A stretch of 64,000 nucleotides of DNA from Orlajensenia sp001423545 (GCA_001423545.1 LMOK01000002.1:1054001-1118000); one strand, 5' to 3'; shown: positions 16,357-25,183, counted from the stretch's first letter. A program made the numbers and translations. Notes: generated by a model not told the origin, from the sequence alone.

Positions 16357-17689
16357 TGGCGTTCCTCCTTCCGTTCTTCTGAGGCTGGCCCTGGATCGGG
16401 ATGCTGCCTGTCTTCAGCTGCGCTCGGGCGGCCGCGCGTCTCGAGACGTGGTCGTCGTCGGCGTGAGACCGCCAGTCGTCAGGGAGCAGGTAGTCGAGGA
16501 TGTCGTCAATGGTCACCACCCCGACGAGGCGATGGCTGTCGTCGACAACCGGAACCGACACGAGGTTGTAGCTCGCCAGGATGCGGGAGACCTCTGCGGC
16601 GGATGCGTCCACGGTGACGGGGTCGAGACCCTGGTCGAGCAGGGTGCCGAGGCGTTCGTGCGGCGGGTAGCGCAGCATCCGCTGGAAGTGCACCATGCCG
16701 AGGAAGCGACCCGTCGGAGGCTCGAACGGCGGCAGCGTCACGCAGACGGCGGCGCCGATGGCCGGAGCGAGTTCGTGGCGACGGATGAGCGCGAGCCCCT
16801 CCGCCACGGTCGCATCGGCCGACACGATGATCGGCTCGGTGGTCATGAGGCCACCCGCCGTGTCGGGCGCGTAGCTCAGCAGCATGCGCACGTCGTCGGC
16901 CTCTTCGGGCTCCATGAGCTCGAGCAGGTGCTCGCCGCGCTCCTCGGGCAGTTGCGCAATCAGGTCGGCCGCGTCGTCGGGCTGCATCTGGTCGAGCACG
17001 TCGGCGGCGCGGTCGTCGTCGAGACGGCCGATGATCTCGACCTGGTCGCTCTCGGGCATCTCCTCGAGCACGTCGGCGAGCCTGCCGTCGGAGAGCTCCT
17101 CGGCGACCTCGTGGCGGCGTTCCTGCGGAAGGTCGAGCAGGGTGTTCGCCAGGTCGGCCGGCTTCATCTCGGAGTACGTGGCGATGAGCTGCTCGGCGGA
17201 CTGCGCCTCGCCGACGACGGCACTCTCGCGCACCTCGCGCCAGCTGACGAAGGCCGTGGTGCCCTTCGCGAAGGGGGAGCCGCCGCTCTTGGGCCGTCGA
17301 ACGAAGAGCTGGCTGACCTGCCACTCGTTCGGAGCAGCCTCCTCGATAGCGACGTCCTCGACGATCGCCTCGCCCGAATCGTCGGCGAACAGCACGCGAC
17401 GGCCGAGCATCTCGGCGATCACGCGCACCTCGCCGCCGCGCTGCTCGAAGCGGCGCACGTTGATGAGTCCGGTGGTGATGATCTGGCCCGCGCTGATGCT
17501 GGTGACGCGGCCGATGGAGACGAAGACGCGGCGCTTGCCCGGGATCTCGACGATCAGGCCGACGACGGTGGGGGCGTCAGCCCGCCGATAGACCACGAGG
17601 ACGTCGCGAACCTTGCCGACCCTGTCGCCTGCGGGGTCGAAGACGGCGCACCCGGCCAGCCGGGCGACGAACACTCTCGTGGCACTCAC
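16343..17689 (-). CDS. MgtE N-domain / CBS / PRC-barrel protein without membrane domain
   Basis: A 448-residue soluble protein. Residues about 1-75 look like a PRC-barrel-type domain (GCAVFDPAGDRVGKVRDVLV), with a second barrel-like segment up to about 165. An MgtE N-terminal helical superhelix follows (LANTLLDLPQERRHEVAEEL, repeated acidic EEMPESD and DQMQPDDAADL units), then two CBS domains (about 275-405, ending VVDDSHRLVGVVTIDDIL). MgtE magnesium channels have this cytosolic Mg-sensing half plus five membrane helices; the latter are entirely absent here. It therefore looks like a sensor rather than a channel. It heads the operon with a leaderless -10 candidate at the GTG. Confidence 0.88.
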   Translation of the reverse strand: MSATRVFVARLAGCAVFDPAGDRVGKVRDVLVVYRRADAPTVVGLIVEIPGKRRVFVSIGRVTSISAGQIITTGLINVRRFEQRGGEVRVIAEMLGRRVLFADDSGEAIVEDVAIEEAAPNEWQVSQLFVRRPKSGGSPFAKGTTAFVSWREVRESAVVGEAQSAEQLIATYSEMKPADLANTLLDLPQERRHEVAEELSDGRLADVLEEMPESDQVEIIGRLDDDRAADVLDQMQPDDAADLIAQLPEERGEHLLELMEPEEADDVRMLLSYAPDTAGGLMTTEPIIVSADATVAEGLALIRRHELAPAIGAAVCVTLPPFEPPTGRFLGMVHFQRMLRYPPHERLGTLLDQGLDPVTVDASAAEVSRILASYNLVSVPVVDDSHRLVGVVTIDDILDYLLPDDWRSHADDDHVSRRAAARAQLKTGSIPIQGQPQKNGRRNANGTR

Positions 17690-17695
17690 GAGACA

Positions 17696-17701
17696 AATCT
17701 A
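17696..17701 (-). promoter_or_regulatory. -10 element of the leaderless mgtE-N operon promoter
   Basis: On the minus strand TAGATT (17701 to 17696) ends six bases before the GTG start at 17689. Confidence 0.5.
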
Positions 17702-17782
17702 TGCCCTCGAGCTCCACTCGGCCGCCGCTGCGCGCGTTCCCGCTCCCGGCTCGCCGTCGTGACGCGTGGGAGAATCGGAGGC

Positions 17783-18373
17783 ATGAGCAACCAGAACCCC
17801 TTCGCTGGTCGCCGACCGGCCGCGTCGCCCGTGCTGCCACGCGGCGAGATCGTGGCGACGTACGACACCTACGCCGAAGCCCAGAACGCCGTGGCCGTGT
17901 TGGCGCGCGCCGACTTCCCGGTGAAGTCCCTCTCCATCGTCGGCAACGACCTGAAGACCGTCGAGAACGTCACAGGACGTATGACGTACGCGCGGGCGGC
18001 GCTCGCAGGAGCGGCATCCGGAGCCTGGCTCGGTGTGTTCTTCGGTCTCCTGATGTTCATCTTCGTGGCGACCGGCGTCAACCTCGCGCTGGTGGTGGCC
18101 GCGGTGCTCATCGGCGCCGGTTTCGGCATGCTGTTCGGCATCGTGACCTACAGCGTCAACCGCCGACGTCGCGACTTCACCTCGACCATGCAGGTGATCG
18201 CCTCGAACTACCAGGTGATCGTCGACGGCGAGCTGGTCAACCGTGCCCGCAACGTGCTCTCGGGGGCCGCGGATGCCGCAGCCACCGAAGCCGTCGTCGA
18301 GGCGGACCCGGAGCCGGTGTTCGGTGACCCCGTGCCGGTGGACCCGGGCGTGGACGAGCCGCGCCCGACCTGA
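17783..18373 (+). CDS. General stress protein, YflT-like domain with two membrane helices
   Basis: A 196-residue protein. Residues about 20-70 (EIVATYDTYAEAQNAVAVL, then FPVKSLSIVGNDL) match the heat-induced YflT-type domain that recurs in actinobacterial 'general stress proteins'. Two hydrophobic helices follow (about 73-95 and 98-120, Gly/Ala-rich), then a conserved VIASNYQVIVDGELVNRARNVL segment and an acidic, Pro-rich tail. GGAGG sits almost against the ATG and GAGAAT lies seven bases upstream, so either a short leader or a leaderless start is possible. It is divergent from the MgtE-N operon and ends one base from the convergent aminopeptidase. Confidence 0.8.
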   Translation: MSNQNPFAGRRPAASPVLPRGEIVATYDTYAEAQNAVAVLARADFPVKSLSIVGNDLKTVENVTGRMTYARAALAGAASGAWLGVFFGLLMFIFVATGVNLALVVAAVLIGAGFGMLFGIVTYSVNRRRRDFTSTMQVIASNYQVIVDGELVNRARNVLSGAADAAATEAVVEADPEPVFGDPVPVDPGVDEPRPT

Positions 18374-18374
18374 T

Positions 18375-19961
18375 TCAGCCGCGTTTGGCCGCCATCCACG
18401 CCTCGACCTCGTCGGCCGTGCGCGGGATGCCTCCCGAGAGGTTCTCGGCGCCATCCGCCGTGACCAGGATGTCGTCCTCGATGCGCACGCCGATGCCGCG
18501 GAATTCGGCGGGAACCGTGAGGTCGTCGGTCTGGAAGTAGAGGCCGGGCTCGATCGTGAAGACCATGCCCTCCTCGACCACGCCGTCCTTGTACATCTCA
18601 CGCCGGGCCTGTGCGCAGTCGTGCACGTCGATGCCGAGGTGGTGGCTGGTGCCGTGGACCATGTAGCGACGGTGGTGCTCGTTGTCGGGCTTCAGCGCCT
18701 CCTCGGCGCTCACGGGCAGGAAGCCCCACTCGGCGGTGCGCTTGGCGATGACCTCCATGGCCGCAGCGTGCACGTCGCGGAAGATGATGCCGGGGCGCAC
18801 GATGGCGAAAGCGGCATCCGCTGCCTCGCGCACGGCCTCGTAGACCAGGCGCTGTTCGGCGCTGAACTCGCCGCTGATCGGCAGGGTGCGGGTGATGTCG
18901 GCGGTGTAGAGGCTGTCCACCTCGACGCCGGCGTCGAGGAGGATGAGCTCGCCCGGCTTCACGGCGCCGTCGTTGCGGGTCCAGTGCAGGATCGTCGCGT
19001 GGGCTCCGGATGCCGCGATCGTGTCGTAGCCGACGGTGTTGCCGTCGAGCCGGGCCCGGGTGTTGAAGACGCCCTCGACGACGCGCTCGCCGCGCTGCAC
19101 CGAGGTGGCGCGCTCGAGCTCGCCCAGCACGTCCTCGAAGCCGCGCCGCGTGGCATCGACGGCGAGACGCATCTGCTCGATCTCGTAGGAGTCCTTCACG
19201 AGCCGCATCTCGCTGAGCACCTCCGCGAGCTTGGCGTCGGGAGCGTGCTCGGAGCCGACCTCGATGCTGAACGCGCTGTCCGAGGCGTTCGTGGAGAGAG
19301 CCTGCTCGGCCGCGAAGCGGAGACGCGCGTCGTCGACGTGTTCTGCGATGGCGGCATCCGCCTCGCGCAGCACGAGCGTGGCCGTGTCGACCGAACGGAT
19401 GACGGCGTCGAAGGCGGCGATGCCGCTCGTCGTCACGGCGAGGTCGCCGGAGACCTGGGCGAGGGAGGGGCGGGGGCCGATCCAGAACTCGCCGATCTCG
19501 GGGTTCGCGTAGAACTCGTCGGAGTCGCGCCCGGCGCGCTCCCGGAAGTAGAGGGTGACGTCGTGTCCGTCGGAGATGGGCTCGAAGACCAGCACGGCGC
19601 CGGGCTCGGAGTCGGAGCCCCAGCCGGTGAGGTAGGAGAAGGCCGAGTGCGCCCGGAAGGCGTAGTCGGTGTCGTTCGAGCGCTGCTTGGGGCTGCCGGC
19701 CGGAATGATCAGGCGCTGCCCCGGGAACGCGGCCGAGACGCGCGCACGGCGTTCTGCGGCGAAGGAGGCCTGTTCGCGCGCAGGTGGCACCGACTCGACG
19801 CGTTCGGCCCACTGGCCGCCGATGTACGCCTTGAATCCCTCGGAACCCGGCGTCGTCGACCGGTTCGACGTGGCGCGGGGCGTTTCAGTGGTCGCCTCGG
19901 GAGTCTCGGCGAGGCCGGTCTCGGGGCGGGCGGATACAGAGGTGTCGGTGCTCGTGGCCAT
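18375..19961 (-). CDS. pepP: Xaa-Pro aminopeptidase (aminopeptidase P, M24 family)
   Basis: A 528-residue metallo-aminopeptidase that removes an N-terminal residue preceding proline. The N-terminal 'creatinase' domain (about 60-240) is followed by the pita-bread catalytic domain. Metal ligands are visible as ILLDAGVEVDSLYTADITRT (two Asp), GTSHHLGIDVHD (His), VFTIEPGLYF (Glu) and GIGVRIEDDILVT (Glu). About 40 residues at the N-terminus are Thr/Ser-rich and disordered. The open frame continues upstream, but the ATG at 19961 is chosen because GAGAAT ends exactly six bases before it and the upstream frame has no family similarity. Confidence 0.92.
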   Translation of the reverse strand: MATSTDTSVSARPETGLAETPEATTETPRATSNRSTTPGSEGFKAYIGGQWAERVESVPPAREQASFAAERRARVSAAFPGQRLIIPAGSPKQRSNDTDYAFRAHSAFSYLTGWGSDSEPGAVLVFEPISDGHDVTLYFRERAGRDSDEFYANPEIGEFWIGPRPSLAQVSGDLAVTTSGIAAFDAVIRSVDTATLVLREADAAIAEHVDDARLRFAAEQALSTNASDSAFSIEVGSEHAPDAKLAEVLSEMRLVKDSYEIEQMRLAVDATRRGFEDVLGELERATSVQRGERVVEGVFNTRARLDGNTVGYDTIAASGAHATILHWTRNDGAVKPGELILLDAGVEVDSLYTADITRTLPISGEFSAEQRLVYEAVREAADAAFAIVRPGIIFRDVHAAAMEVIAKRTAEWGFLPVSAEEALKPDNEHHRRYMVHGTSHHLGIDVHDCAQARREMYKDGVVEEGMVFTIEPGLYFQTDDLTVPAEFRGIGVRIEDDILVTADGAENLSGGIPRTADEVEAWMAAKRG

Positions 19962-20023
19962 GCGTCCATTCTCGCACCGCTCGCTGGGCGCGTGGGGAGA
20001 GGAACCCGCTGGCACTGTCCCGC

Positions 20024-21055
20024 TCAGGAGCGGGTGAGCGTCGACACGACCGGTCTGTGGTCGCTGCCCAGAGCATCGAGGCTCGTGATCACCTCGAAGG
20101 AGGTGGCCGTCCATCCCGACGTCGCCATGATGTGGTCGATGGGAGCGCCGAGGGGCATCGGGATCTCGCTCGGCCAGGTGCCGAGGGCGGCGGCACCGTT
20201 CGCGGCGGCGGCGTCCTGGCAGGCGCCGAGCTCGCCGCCATCCGTTCCCCGCCCGATCATGTGGTCGAGGGTGGCGTTGAAGTCTCCGGCCATGATCACG
20301 TCGCTGCCCGAAGCACATTGGGCAGCGAGCCAGTCGAGGTCGCTGCGCCAGTTCGTCATCTCGCCGCGCAGGGGCGAGACGGCGTGCACGGCCACGATCG
20401 TGGGGCCGTCGCCTGAGTCTGGCGTGGCGACCACCGTCGGCGACACGTTGGTGTTGCCGGGCGGCCCGGTGCCGCCGGCCGACTCCACCGTGTACTCGCC
20501 CAAGTCGGGGCTGATCAGCACGGCCGTCGAGCGGGCCTCGTAGATCTCACTGAATGACAGGCCGAGCGCCCACATCGGCCTGCCGCCTGCACGCATGAGT
20601 TCGGCGACCTCGGTGGCGAAGGCGTCGGTCGTCTCCGGAAGCGACACGATGTCGGCGCCATGATCGAGGGCGAGCTTGGCGACCTGGTCGGCGCCGGGGG
20701 AGCCGCCGAGGGTGTTCCAGCTGAGCACGGTGACAGTGTCGGCCGACGACGTCTGGGCGGCGGATGCCGGCTGCTGGGCGAAGCCGCGGGCGCCGAGGAT
20801 GCCGGCATTCGCGATGGCGAAGGCCAGCAGTACGACGCCGAGCAGGACGGCCGTGCGGCGGAGCACACGCACCAGGGCCAGGAGCGCCAGGACGACCACG
20901 GCGACGATCGCGCCGATGGCCATCAGGGCGCGGAAGGCGACGAGCTGCGCGACGACGAGCTGATCCTGCAGACCGAACAGTGCCGGCCACACCAGCACGA
21001 GAGCCACGAGGGCGGCGACGAGGGCGACGACGGGGGCGACGAGACGGGCGACCAT
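20024..21055 (-). CDS. Membrane-anchored endonuclease/exonuclease/phosphatase family protein
   Basis: A 343-residue protein. The first 105 residues hold three hydrophobic helices; the rest is an EEP (DNase I-like) domain facing the outside. Signature pieces are VLSWNTLGG (Asn), IVSLPETTD (catalytic Glu), VAVHAVSPL, DVIMAGDFNATLDH (GDFNA) and LGSDHRPVVSTL (SDH), so catalytic residues are complete. Such membrane-tethered EEP proteins of actinobacteria may be phosphodiesterases acting on nucleic acid or lipid headgroups; the substrate is unknown. A TAGGGT lies nine bases before the ATG. It is upstream of and on the same strand as pepP, with 62 bases between them. Confidence 0.85.
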   Translation of the reverse strand: MVARLVAPVVALVAALVALVLVWPALFGLQDQLVVAQLVAFRALMAIGAIVAVVVLALLALVRVLRRTAVLLGVVLLAFAIANAGILGARGFAQQPASAAQTSSADTVTVLSWNTLGGSPGADQVAKLALDHGADIVSLPETTDAFATEVAELMRAGGRPMWALGLSFSEIYEARSTAVLISPDLGEYTVESAGGTGPPGNTNVSPTVVATPDSGDGPTIVAVHAVSPLRGEMTNWRSDLDWLAAQCASGSDVIMAGDFNATLDHMIGRGTDGGELGACQDAAAANGAAALGTWPSEIPMPLGAPIDHIMATSGWTATSFEVITSLDALGSDHRPVVSTLTRS

Positions 21056-21248
21056 GGCCAGCTCACCCTAGGCGAGAAGGCTGGACGGATGCCTCAGCCA
21101 CGCGAGAGCGGACTCCAGCGGTTGACCCACTTCCGGGCACGATCCGGGGCCGTCGATGCCCCTGGTGCCGGACAGACCGGTCGGGTCGATCGGTGACAAC
21201 GCCTCGAAGAAAGTGACAGGCCTTCCTCGACCGCCTAACGTGTGCCTC

Positions 21249-21809
21249 ATGGGCGATGGGGGTGTCGGCGGCACCGCGAGGGCGGCAAGCCGACTCGGTG
21301 AGGCTTACCGGCGCTGGGCGAGCGGTCGGCGATTGACGGACGTTGCCGATGTGCACGCCTGGGCGATGAGGTGCATCCGCCGACAGCGGTATTGCATCGT
21401 GGTGACCGGTTCGGCCGGGGCCAACAGCGCCCGCGTCGTCGAGCCGTTCCGCCCCGACCGCTACGGGACGGTGAGATTCGGAACCGACCCGAGCAGTCGA
21501 AAGGTGCGCGACATCCGCGAGGACGGGACGGTCCTGCTCGTCTACCAGGATGACCGACGCAGATCGTGCGTGAGCATCGAATGTGCGGCCAGTATCGAGC
21601 CACAGACCACGCGGCCCAGGTTCAAGCCGTTCTGGACGGCATTCTGGCCGGATGGCCCCGGCCCCGACTATGTCGTCATCAGCTGCGTCCCACGTGCCAT
21701 GGAGATCTGGGCCGGCTACGCGGTCATCGCACCCGATCCGTTCGGACGCCGATCACAGCGGCTGGAGCACCGTGACGGCGAGTGGGTGGAGGCCGCTGGG
21801 CACGGGTGA
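21249..21809 (+). CDS. Pyridoxamine 5'-phosphate oxidase-like (FMN split-barrel) protein
   Basis: A 186-residue protein with the flavin split-barrel pattern of the general-stress-protein-26 type: RQRYCIVVTGSAGANSARVV, FGTDPSSRKVRDI, VLLVYQDD, and FKPFWTAFWPDGPGPDYVVI. These regions normally bind FMN (or F420) at a dimer interface. Function is likely redox or flavin-binding, but members of this family are often annotated only by fold. I use the ATG at 21249; an in-frame start at 21156 would add 31 residues without family features. The C-terminal 25 residues are charged and not conserved. Confidence 0.75.
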   Translation: MGDGGVGGTARAASRLGEAYRRWASGRRLTDVADVHAWAMRCIRRQRYCIVVTGSAGANSARVVEPFRPDRYGTVRFGTDPSSRKVRDIREDGTVLLVYQDDRRRSCVSIECAASIEPQTTRPRFKPFWTAFWPDGPGPDYVVISCVPRAMEIWAGYAVIAPDPFGRRSQRLEHRDGEWVEAAGHG

Positions 21810-21881
21810 GGCTGCAGTCAGGTCGGCTGTCGGGAACTCGCCCCACCTCGGGTCATGGTCGCCGGAGGTCCTCTGATCGGC

Positions 21882-22271
21882 TCAACGGCCGAGGTCGTCG
21901 AACTCGCGCCGCAGGTACTTCGGAGCCTGCACGCGCCACGCCTCGGTCACGAGCTCGGCGAGATGATCGTCGTCGATGCCGGCCATGCGGAATGCGACCT
22001 TCGGCTCTCCCCATGCTGTCGTCGTGCGCAGGAACACCTCGGGCGCCATGTCGACGAGGGCGAGCGCGTCCAGACTATCGGCGACCTTCACTCCGACGAC
22101 CAGTTCGGTCGCGAGGATCTCGCGTATGTCTGCCGGGATGCTCGGCCACGGAGCGCACTCCCACGCGTACACCTTGCCGCGAACGAACCAGGCGGCGCCG
22201 CCCGTCGTCGCGCGCTCCTCGCTACCGGGCAACCCGACGGTGGCGCGGCGCAGGTCATCGAGGGTGGCCAT
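21882..22271 (-). CDS. MmcQ/YjbR family protein
   Basis: A 129-residue protein of the MmcQ/YjbR fold (CyaY-like, double wing). Typical segments are GLPGSEERATTGGAAWFVRGKVYA at the N-terminus, VGVKVADSLDALALVDMAPEVF in the middle, and the C-terminal LAELVTEAWRVQAPKYLRREF. The family is often called DNA-binding on structural grounds, with no firm function. It is followed by nothing on the same strand; the S4 protein gene lies 68 bases upstream. Confidence 0.85.
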   Translation of the reverse strand: MATLDDLRRATVGLPGSEERATTGGAAWFVRGKVYAWECAPWPSIPADIREILATELVVGVKVADSLDALALVDMAPEVFLRTTTAWGEPKVAFRMAGIDDDHLAELVTEAWRVQAPKYLRREFDDLGR

Positions 22272-22339
22272 GGTGTGAACCTATACCGCGCTACCGACAG
22301 GGCCTCCGAGAGCTGGGCGGGCATCCCTGCCTCATGACA

Positions 22340-22567
22340 TCACGGGCAGACGCGGACCCTGCGTCCATCGAAGCTGACGACGTCTCCGAGCTGCAGCTGG
22401 CGTCCGCGTCGCAGGTCCACCTCACCGTTCACGGCCACGTGGCCGTTGACGATCGCTTCCTTCACGTCTCCTCCGGAGTCGAGGAGCCCCGCGAACTTCA
22501 GGAACTGTCCGAGGCGGATGACCTCACCGCCGATCGGGACGTCGTCGGGCGGGGCTGAATTCGTCAT
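22340..22567 (-). CDS. S4-domain RNA-binding protein
   Basis: A 75-residue protein made almost wholly of one S4 RNA-binding domain, as in YbcJ/YaaA-type proteins. Characteristic is IRLGQFLKFAGLLDSGGDVKEAIVNGHVAVNGEVDLRRGRQL: the helix pair, the glycine, and the VNGEV turn that follow the S4 consensus. It probably binds structured RNA such as rRNA. It lies upstream of the MmcQ-like gene on the same strand and is divergent from the PHP gene. Confidence 0.85.
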   Translation of the reverse strand: MTNSAPPDDVPIGGEVIRLGQFLKFAGLLDSGGDVKEAIVNGHVAVNGEVDLRRGRQLQLGDVVSFDGRRVRVCP

Positions 22568-22641
22568 CCCCGAATGCTAGTCGGCCGGGTGCCGTGAGCC
22601 GGAGATCGCGGCGCGCGGCGGGCGCCGCGACGGCCCGGTCC

Positions 22642-22647
22642 TAGCAT
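22642..22647 (+). promoter_or_regulatory. -10 element of a leaderless promoter for the PHP gene
   Basis: TAGCAT ends six bases before the ATG at 22654. A GGGAGG directly abuts the ATG and is too close to act as a ribosome-binding site. Confidence 0.5.
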
Positions 22648-22653
22648 GGGAGG

Positions 22654-23529
22654 ATGCAGCGTTTCCGGGGTCCGATCGACCTGCACGCCCACTCGAGCGT
22701 GTCGGACGGAACCGAGTCGCCCACGCAGCTCGTACGGCAGGCGGCCGAGGCCGGTCTCGGCACCGTGGCGATCACCGACCACGACGCGACGTCGGGTTGG
22801 ACCGCGGCCTCCGATGAGGCACGCCGGGTCGGCGTCACCCTCATCCCCGGGATGGAGTTGTCGACGCAGGTGCAGTTCTCCAGCGTGCACATGCTGGCCT
22901 ACCTCTTCGATCCGGCGAACGAGGCCCTGCAGATCGAGACGGCGCGGATCCGTGCCGCCAGGCTCACGCGGGCCGAGGAGATCGTTCGGCGCATCTCGCG
23001 GGACTACGACCTCACCTGGGACGACGTGCTGGCCCAGACCACCCCGAACGCCACGGTCGGGCGACCGCACATCGCCGACGCCCTCGTGGCGCGCGGGCAT
23101 GCGCCGAACCGGTCGGATGCCTTCGCCGGCATCCTGCACTGGCGACGCGGGTACTACCAGCCGCACTACGCGCCGGACCCTCGCGAGGGCGTGCGCCTGG
23201 TGCGCGAGGCCGGGGGAGTGCCCGTGCTCGCGCATCCCGGCACACGAGGGGCGGAGGCCGTGATCCCGGCCGCGCGGCTGCGGGTGCTCGTCGATGACGG
23301 CCTGTTCGGCCTCGAGATCGACCACCGCGAGAACATGCCCGATGCGAAGGTGCGGCTGCGCGAATTGGCCAAGCGGTTCGGACTCGAGATCACCGGCTCG
23401 AGCGACTGGCACGGCTCGGGAAAGCCGAACATGCTCGGGGAGAACACGACGGCTCCCGAGGTGCTCGAGAAGCTCATCGCCGAGGCGACGGGGTGGGCGC
23501 CGGTGTACCCGGACGCCTCCGGTCGCTGA
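22654..23529 (+). CDS. PHP-domain phosphoesterase (RNase AM / nucleoside bisphosphate phosphatase-like)
   Basis: A 291-residue metal-dependent phosphoesterase. PHP motifs are all present: DLHAHSSVSDG (HxH), AITDHDAT (DHD), PGMELSTQ (Glu), VLAHPGTRG (His), and SSDWHGSGKPN (DxH). An ARLTRAEEIVRRISRDY insertion domain follows the fourth strand, the arrangement of YciV/TrpH-type enzymes that trim 5' ends of RNA or hydrolyse 3',5'-nucleoside bisphosphates. The last codons and TGA stop come from a dispersed palindromic repeat (GGTCGCTGAGG), giving the ending SGR. Confidence 0.88.
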   Translation: MQRFRGPIDLHAHSSVSDGTESPTQLVRQAAEAGLGTVAITDHDATSGWTAASDEARRVGVTLIPGMELSTQVQFSSVHMLAYLFDPANEALQIETARIRAARLTRAEEIVRRISRDYDLTWDDVLAQTTPNATVGRPHIADALVARGHAPNRSDAFAGILHWRRGYYQPHYAPDPREGVRLVREAGGVPVLAHPGTRGAEAVIPAARLRVLVDDGLFGLEIDHRENMPDAKVRLRELAKRFGLEITGSSDWHGSGKPNMLGENTTAPEVLEKLIAEATGWAPVYPDASGR

Positions 23530-23642
23530 GGCCCGCGCGCAGCGCGCGGCCGAAGCGTCCCACGCGGCGCGCTNNNNNNNNNNNNNNNNNNNNNNNNNNN
23601 NNNNNNNNNNNNNNNNNNNNNNNNNNNNNGCCTCAGCGAGCG
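23524..23642. repeat. Palindromic repeat (REP-like), copy 2, interrupted by gap
   Basis: CGCTGAGGCCCGCGCGC starts at 23524 and CGGCCGAAGCG follows; after the N-run, GCCTCAGCGAGCG (23630-23642) mirrors the start. The left part supplies the TGA of the PHP gene. Its arms differ from copy 1 (CGCGCGCAGCGCGCG instead of GGACGGAGTCC), giving a very stable GC hairpin. It lies between two convergent genes. Confidence 0.7.
23574..23629. other. N-run (56 unknown bases)
   Basis: Unresolved or masked bases inside the GC-rich palindromic repeat. The true length is unknown. No coding region is broken by it. Confidence 0.95.
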
Positions 23643-23665
23643 GCGGGGTGGATGCGGGGTGACCG

Positions 23666-25183
23666 CTACTGCGGGGTCGACGTCGGGCGCGGGCCGCGAC
23701 GACGACGGCGGCGCGGCGCGCTGTTGCCGTCGTGGTGCTCGTGGCCCTGGCCGTCATGGGTGCCCGCTGCGACGTTCGTCTCGACGGATGCGGCATCCGT
23801 CGTCGCGTCCGACGACCCCGAGGCAGGAGCCGTGGTCGATGCGCCCGGGCCCGAGGTTCCCTGGCCGCCGCGGGTGCGACGACGGTTGCGGTTGCTCGTG
23901 CCCTCGGAGGAGCCGGAGCCGGAACCCTGCGAGCCGGAGCCCTGACGACCCGAGCCGCGGTTCTCGGCTGCGGCGCGCGGCGCCGTCTCCTTGACCGGGG
24001 TCGCCTTGAGGCGGCCCTTCGAACCGGCGGGGATGTCGAGGTCGCTGTAGAGGTGCGGCGACGAGGAGTAGGTCTCGACGGGCTCGGGCTGGTTCATCTC
24101 GAGCGCGCGGTTGATGAGCGCCCACTTGTGCATGTCGTCCCAGTCGACGAACGTCACGGCGATGCCGGTCTTGCCCGCTCGGCCGGTACGACCGGCACGG
24201 TGCAGGTAGGTGTCGTGGTCGTCGGGCACGGTGTGGTTGATCACGTGCGTGACGTCGTTGACGTCGATGCCGCGGGCTGCGACATCCGTGGCGATCAGGA
24301 CGTCCTTCTTGCCGGCCTTGAAGGCGGCCATGGCGCGCTCGCGCTGGTCCTGGTTGAGGTCGCCGTGCACGGCAGCGGCGTTGAAGCCGCGATCGTTGAG
24401 CTCCTCGACGAGCTTGGCCGCCGCGCGCTTGGTGCGCGTGAAGATGACGGTCTTGCCGCGACCCTCGGCCTGCAGGATGCGCGAGACGACCTCGTCCTTG
24501 TCCATCGAGTGCGCGCGGTAGACGACGTGCTTGATGTTCGCCTGCGTGAGGCCCTCATCGGGGTCCGTCGCACGGATGTGGATGGGCTTCGACATGAAGC
24601 GGCGCGCCAGAGCCACGATCGGACCGGGCATCGTGGCCGAGAACAGCATGGTGTGGCGGGTGGGCGGAGTCTTGGCGAAGAGCTTCTCGATGTCGGCGAG
24701 GAAGCCGAGGTCGAGCATCTTGTCGGCCTCGTCGAGCACCATCTCGGTCACGTTGCCGAGGTTGAGCAGGCGCTGCTGCGCGAGGTCGAGGAGACGGCCC
24801 GGGGTGCCGACGACGATCTGCGCGCCGGCCTTGAGCTGCTCGACCTGACCCTCGTAGGCCTTGCCGCCGTAGATGGCGACGACCGAGGTGGCGCGATTGC
24901 TGGTGGCCAGCTCGAGGTCTTCGGCGACCTGCACGCACAGCTCGCGCGTCGGAACGACGACGAGAACCTGCACGCCCGGCTCGGGGTTGAGGCCGATGCG
25001 CTGGATGATGGGCAGACCGAAGCCGAGGGTCTTGCCCGTTCCGGTCTTCGCCTGGCCGATGATGTCCTGGCCGCTGAGGCCGAGGGGGATGGTCTGCTCC
25101 TGGATGGGGAACGGTTCGATGATGCCCTGGGTGGCGAGGGCGTCGACCATGTCCTGGTCGATCTGGAGATCTGCGAAAGTCAC
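23666..25183 (-). CDS. DEAD-box ATP-dependent RNA helicase
   Basis: A 505-residue RNA helicase. Motifs appear in order: Q motif (FPIQEQTIPL), I (AKTGTGKT), Ia (VPTRELCVQ), Ib (GTPGRLLDL), II (DEADKMLDLGF), III (SATMPG), then VIFTRTKRAA, IV-V (TDVAARGIDV) and VI (HRAGRTGRAGKTG). After about residue 395 comes a low-complexity RGG/Ser/Gly-rich and Arg-rich tail (NRNRRRTRGG ... RRRRRRGPR), typical of ribosome-assembly or RNA-degradation helicases of the RhlE/CsdA type. The start is GTG at 25183. It is divergent from the ferritin-like gene, an order also known from mycobacteria (rhlE beside a ferritin-like gene). Confidence 0.93.
   Translation of the reverse strand: MTFADLQIDQDMVDALATQGIIEPFPIQEQTIPLGLSGQDIIGQAKTGTGKTLGFGLPIIQRIGLNPEPGVQVLVVVPTRELCVQVAEDLELATSNRATSVVAIYGGKAYEGQVEQLKAGAQIVVGTPGRLLDLAQQRLLNLGNVTEMVLDEADKMLDLGFLADIEKLFAKTPPTRHTMLFSATMPGPIVALARRFMSKPIHIRATDPDEGLTQANIKHVVYRAHSMDKDEVVSRILQAEGRGKTVIFTRTKRAAAKLVEELNDRGFNAAAVHGDLNQDQRERAMAAFKAGKKDVLIATDVAARGIDVNDVTHVINHTVPDDHDTYLHRAGRTGRAGKTGIAVTFVDWDDMHKWALINRALEMNQPEPVETYSSSPHLYSDLDIPAGSKGRLKATPVKETAPRAAAENRGSGRQGSGSQGSGSGSSEGTSNRNRRRTRGGQGTSGPGASTTAPASGSSDATTDAASVETNVAAGTHDGQGHEHHDGNSAPRRRRRRGPRPTSTPQ

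Noticed and set aside
16070..17782. 767-codon plus-strand frame leading into the stress protein
   Set aside because: It is antisense to the DUF1003 and MgtE-N genes; the YflT-like domain starts only at 17783.
19962..20318. Upstream extension of the aminopeptidase P frame
   Set aside because: It overlaps the end of the EEP-family gene in another frame and the promoter-like GAGAAT lies between it and the ATG at 19961.
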